Assembly (NCBI GenBank): GCA_963932465.1
Contig: OZ010799.1
Location: forward strand, 164,668,761-164,732,760
From: Maratus speciosus
Taxonomy: Eukaryota > Arthropoda > Arachnida > Araneae > Salticidae
DNA: 64,000 nt
Direction: 5' to 3'
Below are positions 12,394 to 22,947 of the stretch, one piece after another. The position numbers and the translations under genes were made by a program. How positions within the stretch are numbered: the stretch's first letter is position 1; each line of letters opens with the position of its first letter. The notes under the pieces were generated by a model, which was given only the letters and a program-made list of their open reading frames with translations, made no database searches and had not been told where the DNA came from.

Positions 12394-12585
12394 AAACAGA
12401 TTCAACACTTTAATTTTTAGAATTTGAGACTAAATAATAGCCGATGGTAATAATTCATTGTTTCAATAAAAGCAACATGTGCTAATTAGCGCTTATTAAT
12501 TGTGTATATGTTTTTAATAGAATCGAACAAAGAAGTATATACAATTCAGTTTTATAATCTATTATTTTATAATGTCTATTAATCG

Positions 12586-12856
12586 TAATCATCATTGGTT
12601 CTACCAATTTATTTTCAGACATTAAAAACACACTAAGATTTCATAGTTTAACATACACCCCAAAAATAGCGTACATGTCAAAAGTTTAAAACATATATAT
12701 ACTTTAACACAAACTAAGTGTGCTAAGGTTTGTGTTAAAGTATATATATGTTTTAAACTTTTGACATGTACGCTATTTTTGGGGTGTATGTTAAACTATG
12801 AAATCTTGGTGTGTTTTTAATGTCTGAAAATAAATTGGTAGAACAAATGATGATTA
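12586..12856. repeat. Near-perfect long palindrome, 117 bp arms
   Basis: Arms at 12598-12714 and 12728-12844 are inverted copies with a single difference, separated by 13 bp. Weaker pairing continues about 12 bp outward on each side (TAATCATCATT and its complement). The one difference would be a G:U pair in RNA of one strand. No coding frame is present. It could be a very young foldback MITE or a hairpin-RNA locus. Confidence 0.85.
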
Positions 12857-13129
12857 TATACAATTCGTTTATTTGCTTTTATTTTATGAACAGGATGATA
12901 TAATTAAAGTTATCCTCTTTAGAGCTACGAAGAGTTCGTTCTGGCAAACAGAAATCGATGAAACTTGGGAAATACGTTGTATGAACCATGGGGAAAAGAA
13001 ATCTGCAATAAAAATAGTAGTTCAAATTTCTACCGACACATGGCAGTCTTCATGTACGAGATAGGACGTTATGCAAATTTTGAGTGCTTTAAAAAGACAC
13101 TAATTGCTGACGTAAAGTCATAGTGCACC

Positions 13130-13560
13130 ATGCTATTAGAGAAGAAAGAACGAGCGTTACTGGTGAAGTTGTTTTATCAGAAAGGCAGTAATTTGTCACG
13201 CAAGACGATGCTCCACCTCACATAGCAGTGACACCACTGCTTCATGTACATTTTCGAGATGATCGGATAATTTCGAGAAGTTTTTCCGGCAACTTGGCCT
13301 CCTTGTTCACCGGACATGAATCCCCGTGACTTCTGGTTGTGGGGATTACTGAAAGATCGTAGCTATGGAGGAAGCATACGGACTCTGCCTAATTTCAAAG
13401 CAAGCATTATTCGAAATGTTGCTGCAATTGATCGAGAAACCCTTCGCGGTACTGCTGAATACGCTATAACACACTTTAAACATGTGCTTGACGCAAATGG
13501 AATGAACATTGAGCAAATGCTATGGATAAATAAAGTTTTATGTTTTCAGTTTGAGTATTT
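13130..13560 (+). pseudogene. Tc1/mariner-superfamily transposase remnant
   Basis: A start near 13130 gives an N-terminal piece (KKERALLVKLFYQ) typical of mariner-like helix-turn-helix regions. After about 23 codons the sequence jumps directly to the second catalytic motif, QDDAPPH (Asp codon at 13204), so most of the DNA-binding domain and the first catalytic Asp are deleted. One extra T near 13281-13285 shifts frame. Beyond it the third motif reads SPDMNPRDFWLWG (Asp codon 13328), about 40 residues from the second Asp. The C-terminal tail ends NGMNIEQML, after which the frame runs on to 13837 without the expected stop. The spacing is longer than classical DD34D mariner. It cannot encode an active enzyme. 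Confidence 0.8.
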
Positions 13561-14134
13561 CGTCTTCATGCGCCCACTTCTCACCTGGTGGTCGAAATTT
13601 GAACTAATGTTTTTTATTGCAGATTTCTTTACCCCACATAACGTATTTTCTATGTTTCATCTATATGTGTCTACCAGAACAGACTCTACAGTAGGGTGGA
13701 ACGAAATTTTTTTTTCGATATTTAATAGAGATAAAAAGTTGTCTAATGCCTTTGTTAAGACAGTATTAAAATATTTTAACAAACATAATATATTTAGAGG
13801 TGCCGCAAAAGACTTGAATATGTGTATTTTTAAGTAGATTTTACGAAAGTTGACAAATTTGGTTTAGTAAAAAAAAAAAAAAAGAATATTTCAAATACCA
13901 AATAGCTGTTTTCAATTTTTAAATAATACACATAAACTACTTTATAGTAGATATTTATAGTTTTATGCTGCATACCTTTAATATTTATGCTACTAAATAT
14001 TGCATCTTTTAAATTCCATTTTTTTAGATTTTAACAGTATTTCATAATAGAAAGGATTAACCTTACTTTTAACTTAAAAACGCGGCAAAACATTTTTTAG
14101 TTCTGAAAATTAATAGTCAAAAGTAAAACAGTAC

Positions 14135-14324
14135 CAGTGTTGCTAAACTGGGGACTTTTTTAATTCAGATTTTTTGACTGTCACCCCTTTTTAAAAAAAG
14201 TATAATTCCCCTTATTTTTCAGAATTTTTAATCCATTTTTTAATAGGTCGAATATTTCTATTTAAAAAAAAACGGTGACAATCAACAATCTGGGGACAAA
14301 AAAGTCCCCAATCTGGCAACACTG
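14135..14324 (-). mobile_element. hAT-type MITE, 190 bp (copy 1)
   Basis: Inverted termini CAGTGTTGCYARAYTGGGGA bound a 190 bp non-coding unit. Flanks AACAGTAC (14127-14134) and AGCAGTAC (14325-14332) are an 8 bp duplication with one change, as expected for hAT. It is inverted relative to the copy starting 55 bp downstream. Confidence 0.75.
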
Positions 14325-14379
14325 AGCAGTACGTGGTTTGAAGTTACCTTAATTCATGCGGCATATTATTGGCTGGTGT

Positions 14380-14569
14380 CAGTGTTGCCAGATTGGGGAC
14401 TTTTTTTGTCTCCAGATTGTTGATTGTTACCGGTTTTTTGAAATAGAAATAATCGACCTATTTAAAAATAGATTAAAAATTCGGAAAAATAAGGCGAATT
14501 ACACTACTTTAAAAAAGTGGCGACAGTCAAATAATCTGAATTTAAAAAGTCCCCAATCTGGAAACACTG
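14380..14569 (+). mobile_element. hAT-type MITE, 190 bp (copy 2)
   Basis: This copy has the same termini as 14135-14324. It is flanked by a perfect 8 bp target duplication, GCTGGTGT, at 14372-14379 and 14570-14577. The perfect duplication suggests a fairly recent insertion. Confidence 0.85.
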
Positions 14570-14776
14570 GCTGGTGTAGGGTGGCGGGGGAGGAAGAGAA
14601 GCATGTAGCTGTAGCAATGGTCTGGTCGCATGTTTGTGTCGTCAGTAAGTGCAGGTAAACGAATCGTTTGAGTAACAAATGGTTTTATGCTGTTCTTTAC
14701 TAAATTTTTTTTGTTTATGAATATGTCAGCTTGAATATTAGTATAATAATTTATTAATTAATACTTCGTATTTAGT

Positions 14777-14921
14777 GTGATGGCAGTGTCAAGACCAGTT
14801 CAGACCAGACAAAAGTTAGAATGCCCAATTTTTGGGTACCCTGAACAATTAAGTGATTTAAGTCTTCCAACTTATTATGACATAATGGAATATTATCTTT
14901 ATATTCGACATGACAACAAGG
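14777..14921 (+). CDS. Candidate 5' coding exon of an unknown protein
   Basis: Starting from the second of two adjacent candidate ATGs, the frame reads about 47 codons with a normal-looking composition (GYPEQLSDLSLPTYYDIMEYY is its most structured part). It then meets AAG|GTAACT, a good splice donor. Upstream, CAG|GTAAAC near 14655 could be a donor and ATTTAG near 14775 an acceptor. The frame stays open to 14989 but becomes low-complexity after the donor. I do not recognise the family and see no next exon. It may be a fragment of a transposon-borne gene. This is weak evidence. Confidence 0.25.
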
Positions 14922-15161
14922 TAACTTTAATTATAACCACAATAAATTCTATTAGAGATGAGTTCGGGATCTTTTTCCCGAGTGAATAATCCTATTTGTA
15001 CGGAAATTCGTACAAAGCAAATTGTGAAACATAGTGTAACATGAGAATAATTGGAAGAAAAGGACAATTTTTTAAATATATTTCTTGCCATACCGTAGAC
15101 CGAAAAAAAACTGTAATTGTGTCGATAACGAATACTTTTTTACAATTTTATTCTAATACTA

Positions 15162-15440
15162 GGGGGGCTCTGCCCCCTGCAAGCTACGCTCGACAACCCC
15201 CGTTCAGACATCGCAGAATCTGAAAATCTAAAAATCTAATGGGTTTTAAAAATATTAGAGAAGTTTAAATTATACTGAAAAAGCTGTGCAGATCTCCCTG
15301 TAAAGGGGTTTCCATTCAATTCCCTTTGTTTGCAAAAATTTAACGGAGAATCAGTTGCTGTTAAGACATCCAATGGTTGTTTTCGTTTTTGATTAAAGAG
15401 GATCAGTTAAACATTTGAATATCCCCATCATCTCATCTAT
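15162..15440 (+). repeat. Interspersed repeat beginning with a GC-rich module (copy 1)
   Basis: The start GGGGGGCTCTGCCCCCTG, followed by AAGCTACGCTCGACAACCCC, is locally GC-rich and self-complementary. The unit continues collinearly with 34590-35250, ending with TTAAACATTT. Copy 2 is interrupted by nested MITEs. A related GC-rich start is at 29922. It is non-coding. Confidence 0.6.
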
Positions 15441-15513
15441 ATTAGAATAGTTCAAGTCATCAAATGCCATAAACAAATACGATCTGATCCCTTCGCCTTT
15501 CATATGAAAATTT

Positions 15514-15743
15514 GGAACAAATGTCATATACTCATATCATATTCATATCATAAATGTCATATTGGCGCGATTTTTTTCCAACGCCAATTTGGGGAACGCA
15601 TCAACAGCATAAACAACAACATCCGGCTTAACATATCAAGCAAAATAACGATACTTTGGCGACAGTTAAGTACCCGTTGCGTATATGACATTGGCGTCAG
15701 AAAAAAATCGCGCCAATATGGGGCCGTATATGACATCTGTGCC
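15514..15743 (+). mobile_element. Merlin-like MITE of the GGCACAGATGTCATAT family
   Basis: The right end GGGGCCGTATATGACATCTG plus TGCC is well kept, while the left end is degraded and slightly expanded. Internal blocks (CATCAACAGCATAAACAAC; AGTACCCGTTGCGTATATGA) match the copies at 32142-32565 and 33237-33445. Open frames through it are non-functional. Confidence 0.65.
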
Positions 15744-15889
15744 GAAAGAAAAAAAAGCCGGGTGCAAATCTCGCCAATATCTTTTTTTCAACTCGCCAGT
15801 TAGCATTTTTTTATTGTTCGAGTGGTAAATTAAAATATTGATTTGAAGTTGAAATTAAATGTCATGGTTTGTTACATAATTTAATATTT

Positions 15890-16497
15890 CGCCAGATGTC
15901 ATATAAGCATGTTTGGCATAATTTTTTTTTTCACGAAAATTTGGCGAAAGCCTCGTTTTCGAATACCAGTTACATATGTATTTTTGGTACTATTTAGTTA
16001 TCCCGTCGACAAAAAATCTATCGCGAACTATAAGATTAAATGTCAATAATGCTTGATCGTAAATGTCACATTCACTTGACTTTTAGCAAGTTACACGTGT
16101 TTACGTCATCAAGTGATTTTTATTTTGACGTTTTATTTTTATATTTATTAATGTTATACTAATTTATTTGTTCTTTCGTTATTTAAAATAAACATTTTGT
16201 CAATCTGCACAATTTGGCGAGTGGTTTGGCGATTTATATAATTTGCGAAATTGGGTGACGGAAAAACTACTACATTGTACCGTATTTTTAAATTATTTTC
16301 TATTATTTTCAAAAGGAAATAGCAAAAAAATAATTAATTACTATAGAACAAAATAATTTATATAAATTTAAAAAAGAAATAAAAGTAAATATACATTTAT
16401 TATTAAATAAACGACAATAGCCGGGTTACCATGTCTATCAAAATAATTCCATTTGTGCGCCAATTAGGTACACCGTTGCGTATATGACATCTGTGTC
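15890..16497 (+). mobile_element. Related MITE (longer subfamily) with nested insertion
   Basis: The ends GCCAGATGTCATATAAGC and TATATGACATCTGTGTC resemble the GGCACAGATGTCATAT family. The interior matches 59722-60074, for example AATACCAGTTACATATRTRT. The match is broken between about 15986 and 16281 by another MITE. Confidence 0.6.
15986..16281 (+). mobile_element. Nested MITE of the GGTACT...TTATCCCGTCGAC family
   Basis: It begins GGTACTATTTAGTTATCCCG and shares ordered interior blocks (AAGATTAAATGYCAATAATG; TTTATTTGTTCTTTYGT) with 31261-31515, 34789-35184 and 59142-59429. It lies inside the longer MITE, so it inserted later. Confidence 0.65.
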
Positions 16498-16833
16498 TAA
16501 CATTTTTCTTTTCGTTTTGTGTAAAAAAAAAAAAAAAAGAAGTGAAAGCCATCAATTTAAATGTTTCATTTTTAAATGAAAGTTTTGTATTTAATAAAAT
16601 GATAGCGAAATACAAAAAAAGCATTGTTCTTAGCATAGATTTAAAGGAGGCCCAACTGTCGCCAAATTAATTTAAAATAGTAACCTTTTCTGAATTATGA
16701 AAGAAAAATTTCTGTTATGATTAAAATTTGAGTTGCCATCGTTAGAAAAAATGTATTTAAAATTAGAAAAAAATTAATATTTCGATAATTAATTCGAATT
16801 TAAAAATTCTAATACCACACTCTAAATTAAAAT

Positions 16834-16960
16834 GTCTGAAATTCAGACACTTAAGTGTCTGAAATGGAGTGTTCAATTTTCAGACATTTTAAAATGTCTG
16901 AATTTTTTCAGACACTTTTTGCGTCTGAATTTCAGACACTTCAAACGTCTGAATCGCATC
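16834..16960. repeat. Array of inverted GTCTGAA/TTCAGAC motifs
   Basis: Eight or so alternating GTCTGAA and TTCAGAC heptamers lie within about 125 bp, often joined by ACTTAAGTGT-like palindromes. A similar array built on GTCTTAA/TTAAGAC lies at 19415-19640. Function is unknown. Confidence 0.7.
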
Positions 16961-17239
16961 CATTTTTTTGTAAGCATCATACGTAGCCATGTTTGACCAC
17001 GTTGAATCCTGGAAAAATATTTGGCTGTGGTCCTGCCCCTCCCCCCCCCCCAATACAGCCTGATTTTTTTGGTGCTCTCAGTTTTGGTATACAATTTTCG
17101 TTACGTTGATAATTTAAATCTTTTACGACATTGTACTGATTATAATCAATATCTTGAACTTCAGGAGTAGAACAAGATTAAAAAACAAAAAATATTTATC
17201 TAAATATTAGATTTTTTAAAATTTATTTTGTTTTTAACC

Positions 17240-18240
17240 TTATTTTACTTTAAAAGTTCAAAATATTGATTATAATCAGTACAATTTCGAAACAGATTTA
17301 AAATATAAGCTTTACAAATATTGCACATCAAATTTGGGGGCACTACAGTCGTAGGGGGACGGGGCACTTCCCAGTTTGCCCTTCCTTTAATCAAGAAGTA
17401 CTTTTGCAAAAAACGCAACCCTGCATTATAGTTGTCTAAATTGAGATGTCCGGTATTCGGGAGTATCCGTTGTGGAGGTTAATGGACATTCTCGAATAGC
17501 GAACACCTCTATTTAACGAATACTTTTTTAATCAGCAGACATACATATTTGTATATTTTTACCTCAAAAAAGTAGACATCTCCAATTATCGGACAAATTC
17601 CGCGGTCCCGAAGTGTTCGCTATTAAGGGCTTTTAAGGTACATAGATAAATATATATATATATTTTATAATCTTGTCCTACTCTAAAAGTTCAAACTATT
17701 TATTATACTCGGTTGAATGTGGAAAAAGATTTAAAATATCAGATGTACGAAAATTGCAAAAATCCCCCCCCCCCCAAAAAAAAAATGAAAATATAAAAAA
17801 ATATATTGCCACATAGGCAATTTTACATATACATCACTTGATAATCACAACAGCCATTTAACTATGAATAATGAAAATAAAGAAATAAATATTCTACTTT
17901 AATAACATTGGGGAAAAAATGACTTTGGTATTTTGTTAAATATATTTGCGTTTTTAAACTTGTCCTACTCTAAAAGTTCAAAACTTTCATTATAATCAGT
18001 GCAAGATTTAAGATATCAGCTTTACAAAAATTCATGCAAAATCCCCCCCCCCCCCCCAAAAAAAAAAATAAAAATGAAAATACTTATTTAAAAATTATGT
18101 TTTTAAAAAATTTATATTTCCACATGGGCAAGTTTTTATGTAGATCAGAGGGTACTCACAAAAGCTATTCAACTATCAATAAAAACAAATAAGTACATAT
18201 TCTATATTAAAAACATGAGGAAAAAATAACTTATTATTTC
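17240..18240 (+). repeat. Degenerate tandem repeat, about 287 bp period
   Basis: TTGTCCTACTCTAAAAGTTC occurs at 17673 and 17960. It is followed in both by ATAT-rich sequence, a run of C then A, and the same downstream blocks. A more diverged unit starts near 17245, and an inverted fragment at 17129-17193 carries the complementary ATTATAATCAATAT. C-runs of 10-15 occur at about 17766 and 18043. Confidence 0.7.
17430..17643. repeat. Possible pogo/Tigger-type MITE remnant
   Basis: GAGATGTCCGGTATTCGGGA at the left and inverted-looking blocks such as TATCGGACAAATTCCG and GTGTTCGCTATTAAGGG at the right resemble Tigger-type ends. The termini are diverged and no target duplication is clear. Confidence 0.35.
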
Positions 18241-19414
18241 CAAACTTCTTTCGTCTTAAATATATACAGTAACATCTGTCATTTTTGTATTTTTCGTATA
18301 AGTGCATATAAATAAAGTTACCACAATTTTAAATACGAAATCTAGTTAGAGGTTTTTACTTTTTCCCATTATAAATTTCAAATTACTTTTTTATTAAAAA
18401 TAATAAAAAAATCAGTATTAGAGTTGATTGCAAATCAAATACATATGTATATTTTTACAGGCAGCTTCATATAATAGACCAGTCTCATTTACTTTATTTA
18501 TCTTTTTTTAATCTGCGGTTTTATGCCAGGAAGTAAGAAAGCATTAGGTCATCTTTCAAAGTTTTTTTTTCTTTACTTCCTTGTGGCCGTCATTTACTGC
18601 GAGATAAAAATTATCCATTGAAACTAAGAACTGACATTGAATATATAATTCGTAATAAAAAAGAACGTCATAAGTTTAAAAATATATACTTCTAGAATTA
18701 GTGGGGTTTTTTGCAAACAGATTCAAAACTAATTAAATTTCATGCAGGATTTTGTTTAGTACAATAAATAAAATCATAAAATACACTAATTTTACTACTA
18801 TAAAGAAACTTACTTAAGTTGCTGCAAGAGGTAAGAAATATTCCTCGATTTGAAATTTTAAAAACTACCACAACCACAGTGAGGGAGAAAGACTTTCATC
18901 AGTTTAAAAGGTAATCCCATAATACATCTGACTAGCCATATTTAAAGAATGAGATGTTTCATCCTAAAAACAGGACCCGCCAGACAAAAGTTTCTTTTTT
19001 TTTTTTGCCAGCTTCGACAGGACGAAGATGAATAACACAATATTATTGATATAAATTGATACGAGTTAACACTAAGCACATTGCACACGCTTTGTAGAAT
19101 TTCCGGGTGTAATCTTCAACCGTCGTCTACTTCTGTTCTGTGTCTATCCCGCCCTTGTATCGACGACAGCTTCTAAGAGACATTTGATGTCGAGCACACA
19201 CGTCAGATGTATGTATTCAATAAATAAATACTCCAAGTTAATACGAATTAAAATCACAGTACTTCACATTTCGCAAAAAACGAATTAAAATACACGCGTA
19301 CACAAAAACAAACTTTGTTTGAATTACAACGTATACCACTTCGAACGAAGACATCTAAAACGCATGCGCAACTGGGAGTGCTAGTGCCCCCTGGTGGTTA
19401 TTGCGTCGGAAGAA
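18241..19414. other. No gene recognised; locally less AT-rich part
   Basis: No coding frame or terminal repeats were seen. The part 19080-19414 is less AT-rich and contains CGCATGCGCAACTGGGAGTG and GCCCCCTGGTGG. It could be a decayed LTR or a promoter, but nothing specific supports either. Confidence 0.4.
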
Positions 19415-19640
19415 TCAAAACGTCTTAAATTAAGACACGTTTAAAGCAATGAAGTGTCTTAAAATAAGACGTTTGCGGATATTTTAGACATTATTCTCAG
19501 TTCGTTTACACCATGGTCATAGTAAGACGCTTATGTATCTTAAATTAAGACATCTATAGTGTCTTAATTTTCAGATTAAGACACTTAAGTGTCTAAAATT
19601 CTTTTTCAGTCACATATGGGTCTAAATTTAAGACGCTTCT
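19415..19640. repeat. Array of inverted GTCTTAA/TTAAGAC motifs
   Basis: The motif GTCTTAA and its complement alternate about nine times, with ACTTAAGTGTCT palindromes as at 16834-16960. The two arrays share design but differ in the core base (GTCTTAA versus GTCTGAA). Confidence 0.65.
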
Positions 19641-20137
19641 ATTTGCAGTGCAGTTTTGAGATCTGTGGATCAGCACGGATTTTTGGTGTTAATTTCATCG
19701 CAAAGTATTCCATATTTTAGGTGAAATCGCCATGAAACAAAATCAGTTGTTTAATCGGTCGATTCAAAGAATCCATACATTTCAGGCGTTTTCATATATT
19801 CGTTTCATTAGGATTTTATATATACGAGTTGGAACCCGTCGAAATTCGACGAATTAAAATATTTAGAATGGAACTGTTAGATCGAATTTATAATAAACCT
19901 ACAAAAGAATTACAATAAAAAATCCACGTTGCATTGGTTATCTAACTCTTAAAACAAATAATGTTTATAACCTAAAATAACAAAATATTATTTCCAAAAA
20001 CTTCAACTGCTTAAATTATTGAAAAATTAAACTGTATTAGAATACGTAATCAAGATGAGTAATTATGTTGAAGTTATCGACTGAGGCTCTTACACTAGAT
20101 TAATATTAACACAATTATTCTAATTGGTAAACAAAAG

Positions 20138-20250
20138 CTGGGTGAAAAAGTTCGACCAGAATCGCCCGGGATAGCTCAGATGGCAGAGCACTGGCGGCTT
20201 CAGCCAGGAGATCCCGGGTTCGAATCCTGGTCCGGACATTTTTCGCCCAG
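20138..20250. repeat. Inverted repeat enclosing the tRNA-like sequence
   Basis: CTGGGTGAAAAA on the left and TTTTTCGCCCAG on the right pair at 11 of 12 positions and frame the tRNA-like unit closely. Together they resemble a small mobile unit carrying a tRNA-like body, but I see no target duplication. Confidence 0.5.
20165..20238 (+). tRNA. tRNA-like sequence, probable pseudogene
   Basis: A D-arm GCTC/GAGC, an anticodon stem CTGGC/GCCAG, and a T-arm CCGGG/CCTGG with the loop TTCGAAT are all in order, with an internal B-box (GGTTCGAATCC). The anticodon loop is GGCTTCA, so base 33 is G instead of T. The nominal anticodon would be CTT. Only four of seven acceptor pairs form. Together these suggest a pseudogene or a tRNA-derived repeat. 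A 12 bp inverted repeat (20138-20149 and 20239-20250) brackets it. Confidence 0.5.
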
Positions 20251-20879
20251 TTGGAATTTTACATCTAATATGAGGCTCTTACGTCTGTTTTTACGGGATT
20301 AAAAATCAGTAAAAAGGATTTCGCTTTGTCACATCATAAAAATTTCCCCCATAAAATCTAAACTGTACGTTATTTTCACATTCTCAAAATTTACACACGT
20401 ACCACTCAAATTCACAATTTAAAAGTATTTTAACGCGCAATACATTATTAATGAATGTATTTCCAAACTTAAAGGCACATTTGTCCGATACAACTTTTCA
20501 TGTGAACATTCGCATAAAATTTAAGTTCTAATCTCAAGCAGCGGTGTAGTCGTAAAAAAAAGCAGAGGGCATGCTGATTTAGTATTGGTCAAATATTTAG
20601 TTTTATCGAAGAAAATGATCGTTTTGTTTTAAATATGACATCATTTTTACCCACTGAATAATTTTGCCTATCTTCTCAAACTCAGTATCAGCGTAATGTA
20701 AAAATATTGAAATATCTTCTTCAATCTTTTGATTTATGAAGAAGAATGGTGTTTTTTTTTAATGGCTGACGTAATTTTCTGTTCAAAAATTAGAAAAAAG
20801 TTACTTTTATTTGTAATAGGAAAATGGCATCAATAAGGATATAATCAATAAAAATAAATAAACCATGACTATTTTCCTT

Positions 20880-21150
20880 TTATTTTTAATAGAAACGGAG
20901 TATTTCAGTTGCCACAATTACAAAATACGTACTAAAAACTACAAAAAATTAATATATCAAAAATAAATTGAGATACAGCTTTCAAAAAAATTGCATGTAA
21001 AAGAGCAATTTTTTCCTTATACGACGGTGTAAAAATTTAAAATGTGCGATATTTAGAAGTTTAAAAATTTGCAATAGCGAAAATTGCAAACAAAAATTCT
21101 ATTTCAAATTTCAAAGTGTTGCCATTCGCAAAATGACGTATGCGTTACGC
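20880..21150 (+). repeat. Interspersed repeat, copy 1
   Basis: AAATTGAGATACAGCTT followed by AAAAAAATTGCAT and the following block recur at 56935-57260. Class is unknown and it is non-coding. Confidence 0.5.
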
Positions 21151-21356
21151 ACAGATATGTTTCTCCTTAATAATCTAGATAGGTTAGAAATACGATATTT
21201 TTAAACCAAAAATTCAATTATTTACACATGTAATAAATTACTTGGTTTATTTGGATCTAAACTCTTTTTTTCATAAAACAAGCCAATTAACTCTAGATTT
21301 TATTTTTGTTTTTATTTTGGGCAATATGTATGTAATGTAGTGTAGTAATCACGTGG

Positions 21357-21538
21357 CAGTGTTGCCAGATTGGGGGCTTTTTTGTCCCCAGGTCCCCGCC
21401 GGTTTTTTGAAATAGAAATATTCGACCTGTTAAAAAATACATTAAAAATTCTGAAAATTAAGGAGAATTATACTATTTTAAAAAATGGGTGACAGTCAAA
21501 TAATCTGAATTAAAAAAGTCCCCAATCTAGCAACACTG
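21357..21538 (+). mobile_element. hAT-type MITE (copy 3), 182 bp
   Basis: This copy has the same inverted termini CAGTGTTGCCAGATTGGGG as the 14 kb copies. The flanks TCACGTGG and ACATGTGG match at 6 of 8 positions, which fits an old 8 bp target duplication. Confidence 0.75.
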
Positions 21539-21546
21539 ACATGTGG

Positions 21547-22777
21547 TTAGAAAGTGGTTGCATTCACTATGTTTTTATGTTTACAAATTGTATAACATAA
21601 GCACGCATAGCTATTTTAGATTTATACATAAAAAATAAATTTGATTTTCCATAAATGCATATCTGAAAATTAATATCTACCCATGAACTAAAAATAAAAA
21701 CAAGCAAACGTTGAAAACACGAAGCTATAAACCTTGTCTCAAAGGATCAAGGGTCTGTCCACTTGTGAAACAGGAATATGATAATATCAGGTCAACTATT
21801 TCTTAATTTTGTTGGGCACCAATTTTTGAAAACAAAAATCTTTTACATACGGTTTAATAAAATTTGCAAAGGAAATATACTACAAAATATACATTTAAAG
21901 ATAGTTGTACAAACATAATAAAAAAATAGTCGCCCGAAGAAACCCTGTAATAGTTGAAAAAAATAGAAAGATTTGTTTTAACAAAAAAATATTCATAGGA
22001 TTATGACTTTTCAAAAATTGGGATTTTTAAAATTTGGACTTTATTTATATAACTATATTAATTTGTAGTGTTCCTATAAGTATAATCTTTAATCATAAAG
22101 ATTATAAAATGTTTTTCGGAAGTAAATACTGATTTCGAAATGTTATTTTTTTAAACTCTCTTTTTTAGCATGAGAAAGAATAAAAAAACATATTTCACTC
22201 TTTATGTTATGTATAAGGACTGCTTTCAAAATTTAATTTAGAAAGGATTAAGCTTCGTTTATCCACTTAAAGAGTTAGTTTGTTCCATCATTTCTAAATT
22301 TATTATACGTTTCGTTCCTTTTTTTCCAATCTGAAAGCAAAGCTATGCGGATTGACTAATTTTAAGAATGAAATAAATTTAGAGAAAGAAGCGGAGAACT
22401 TTGTTTAGAAGTAAATCAGACCCTGAATCCTATCGTTGCGAGATTTGTGTTTTTAGATAGGAATTGAAAGTAACAAAACTCTTACTTCAGAGTTACAAGA
22501 AACTTTTAAACTTTTTTTCTGACTTTAAAATCTTTAGAAGATTGTATTAGATATATAGAATAAAATATCTGGAATTTCCGGTAGAAATTTGAAATTCCTT
22601 AATTAAAAAACAGGTGAAGCTCGCAACCGTCCAGAGCATTATTCATAATTGTTCATTATCGACATAAAGATTGATGGAGATAAATGAAATTGACATTCCA
22701 TAAACTTTACATATTCTTAATAAACGGTCACGTGCGAGTATTACTTGCGCTGAGGAGGTTCCGAACAATAAATAAAT
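21547..22777. other. AT-rich sequence without a recognised feature
   Basis: No gene, repeat terminus or RNA was recognised in this 1.2 kb stretch. Confidence 0.45.
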
Positions 22778-22947
22778 CAGTGGCGCAGCCAGGGAGGGGT
22801 TTTTTAGGCACTGGATACCACTATTTTCTTAAAGTTTTGTTTCATTTTATTAGATCAAAAATATTTTACAAATAAATTTTACAAAGTTAACTGTATAAAA
22901 ATAGTGGTATATGGAGCTTGAAAACCCCCACCCTGGCTGAGCCACTG
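22778..22947. mobile_element. 170 bp MITE with CAGTGGCGCAGCCAGG ends
   Basis: CAGTGGCGCAGCCAGGGAGG at the left pairs with CCACCCTGGCTGAGCCACTG at the right. Flanking AATAAAT on both sides may be the target duplication, although the left flank is repetitive and the length is ambiguous (7 or 8 bp). Inner ATAGTGGTAT and ATACCACTAT are also inverted. The ends resemble hAT families. Confidence 0.65.

Noticed and set aside
13316..13837. A 173-codon frame taken as a whole gene
   Set aside because: Only its first part is the transposase C-terminus. The catalytic N-terminal part is deleted or frameshifted, and the last 90 codons are read-through.
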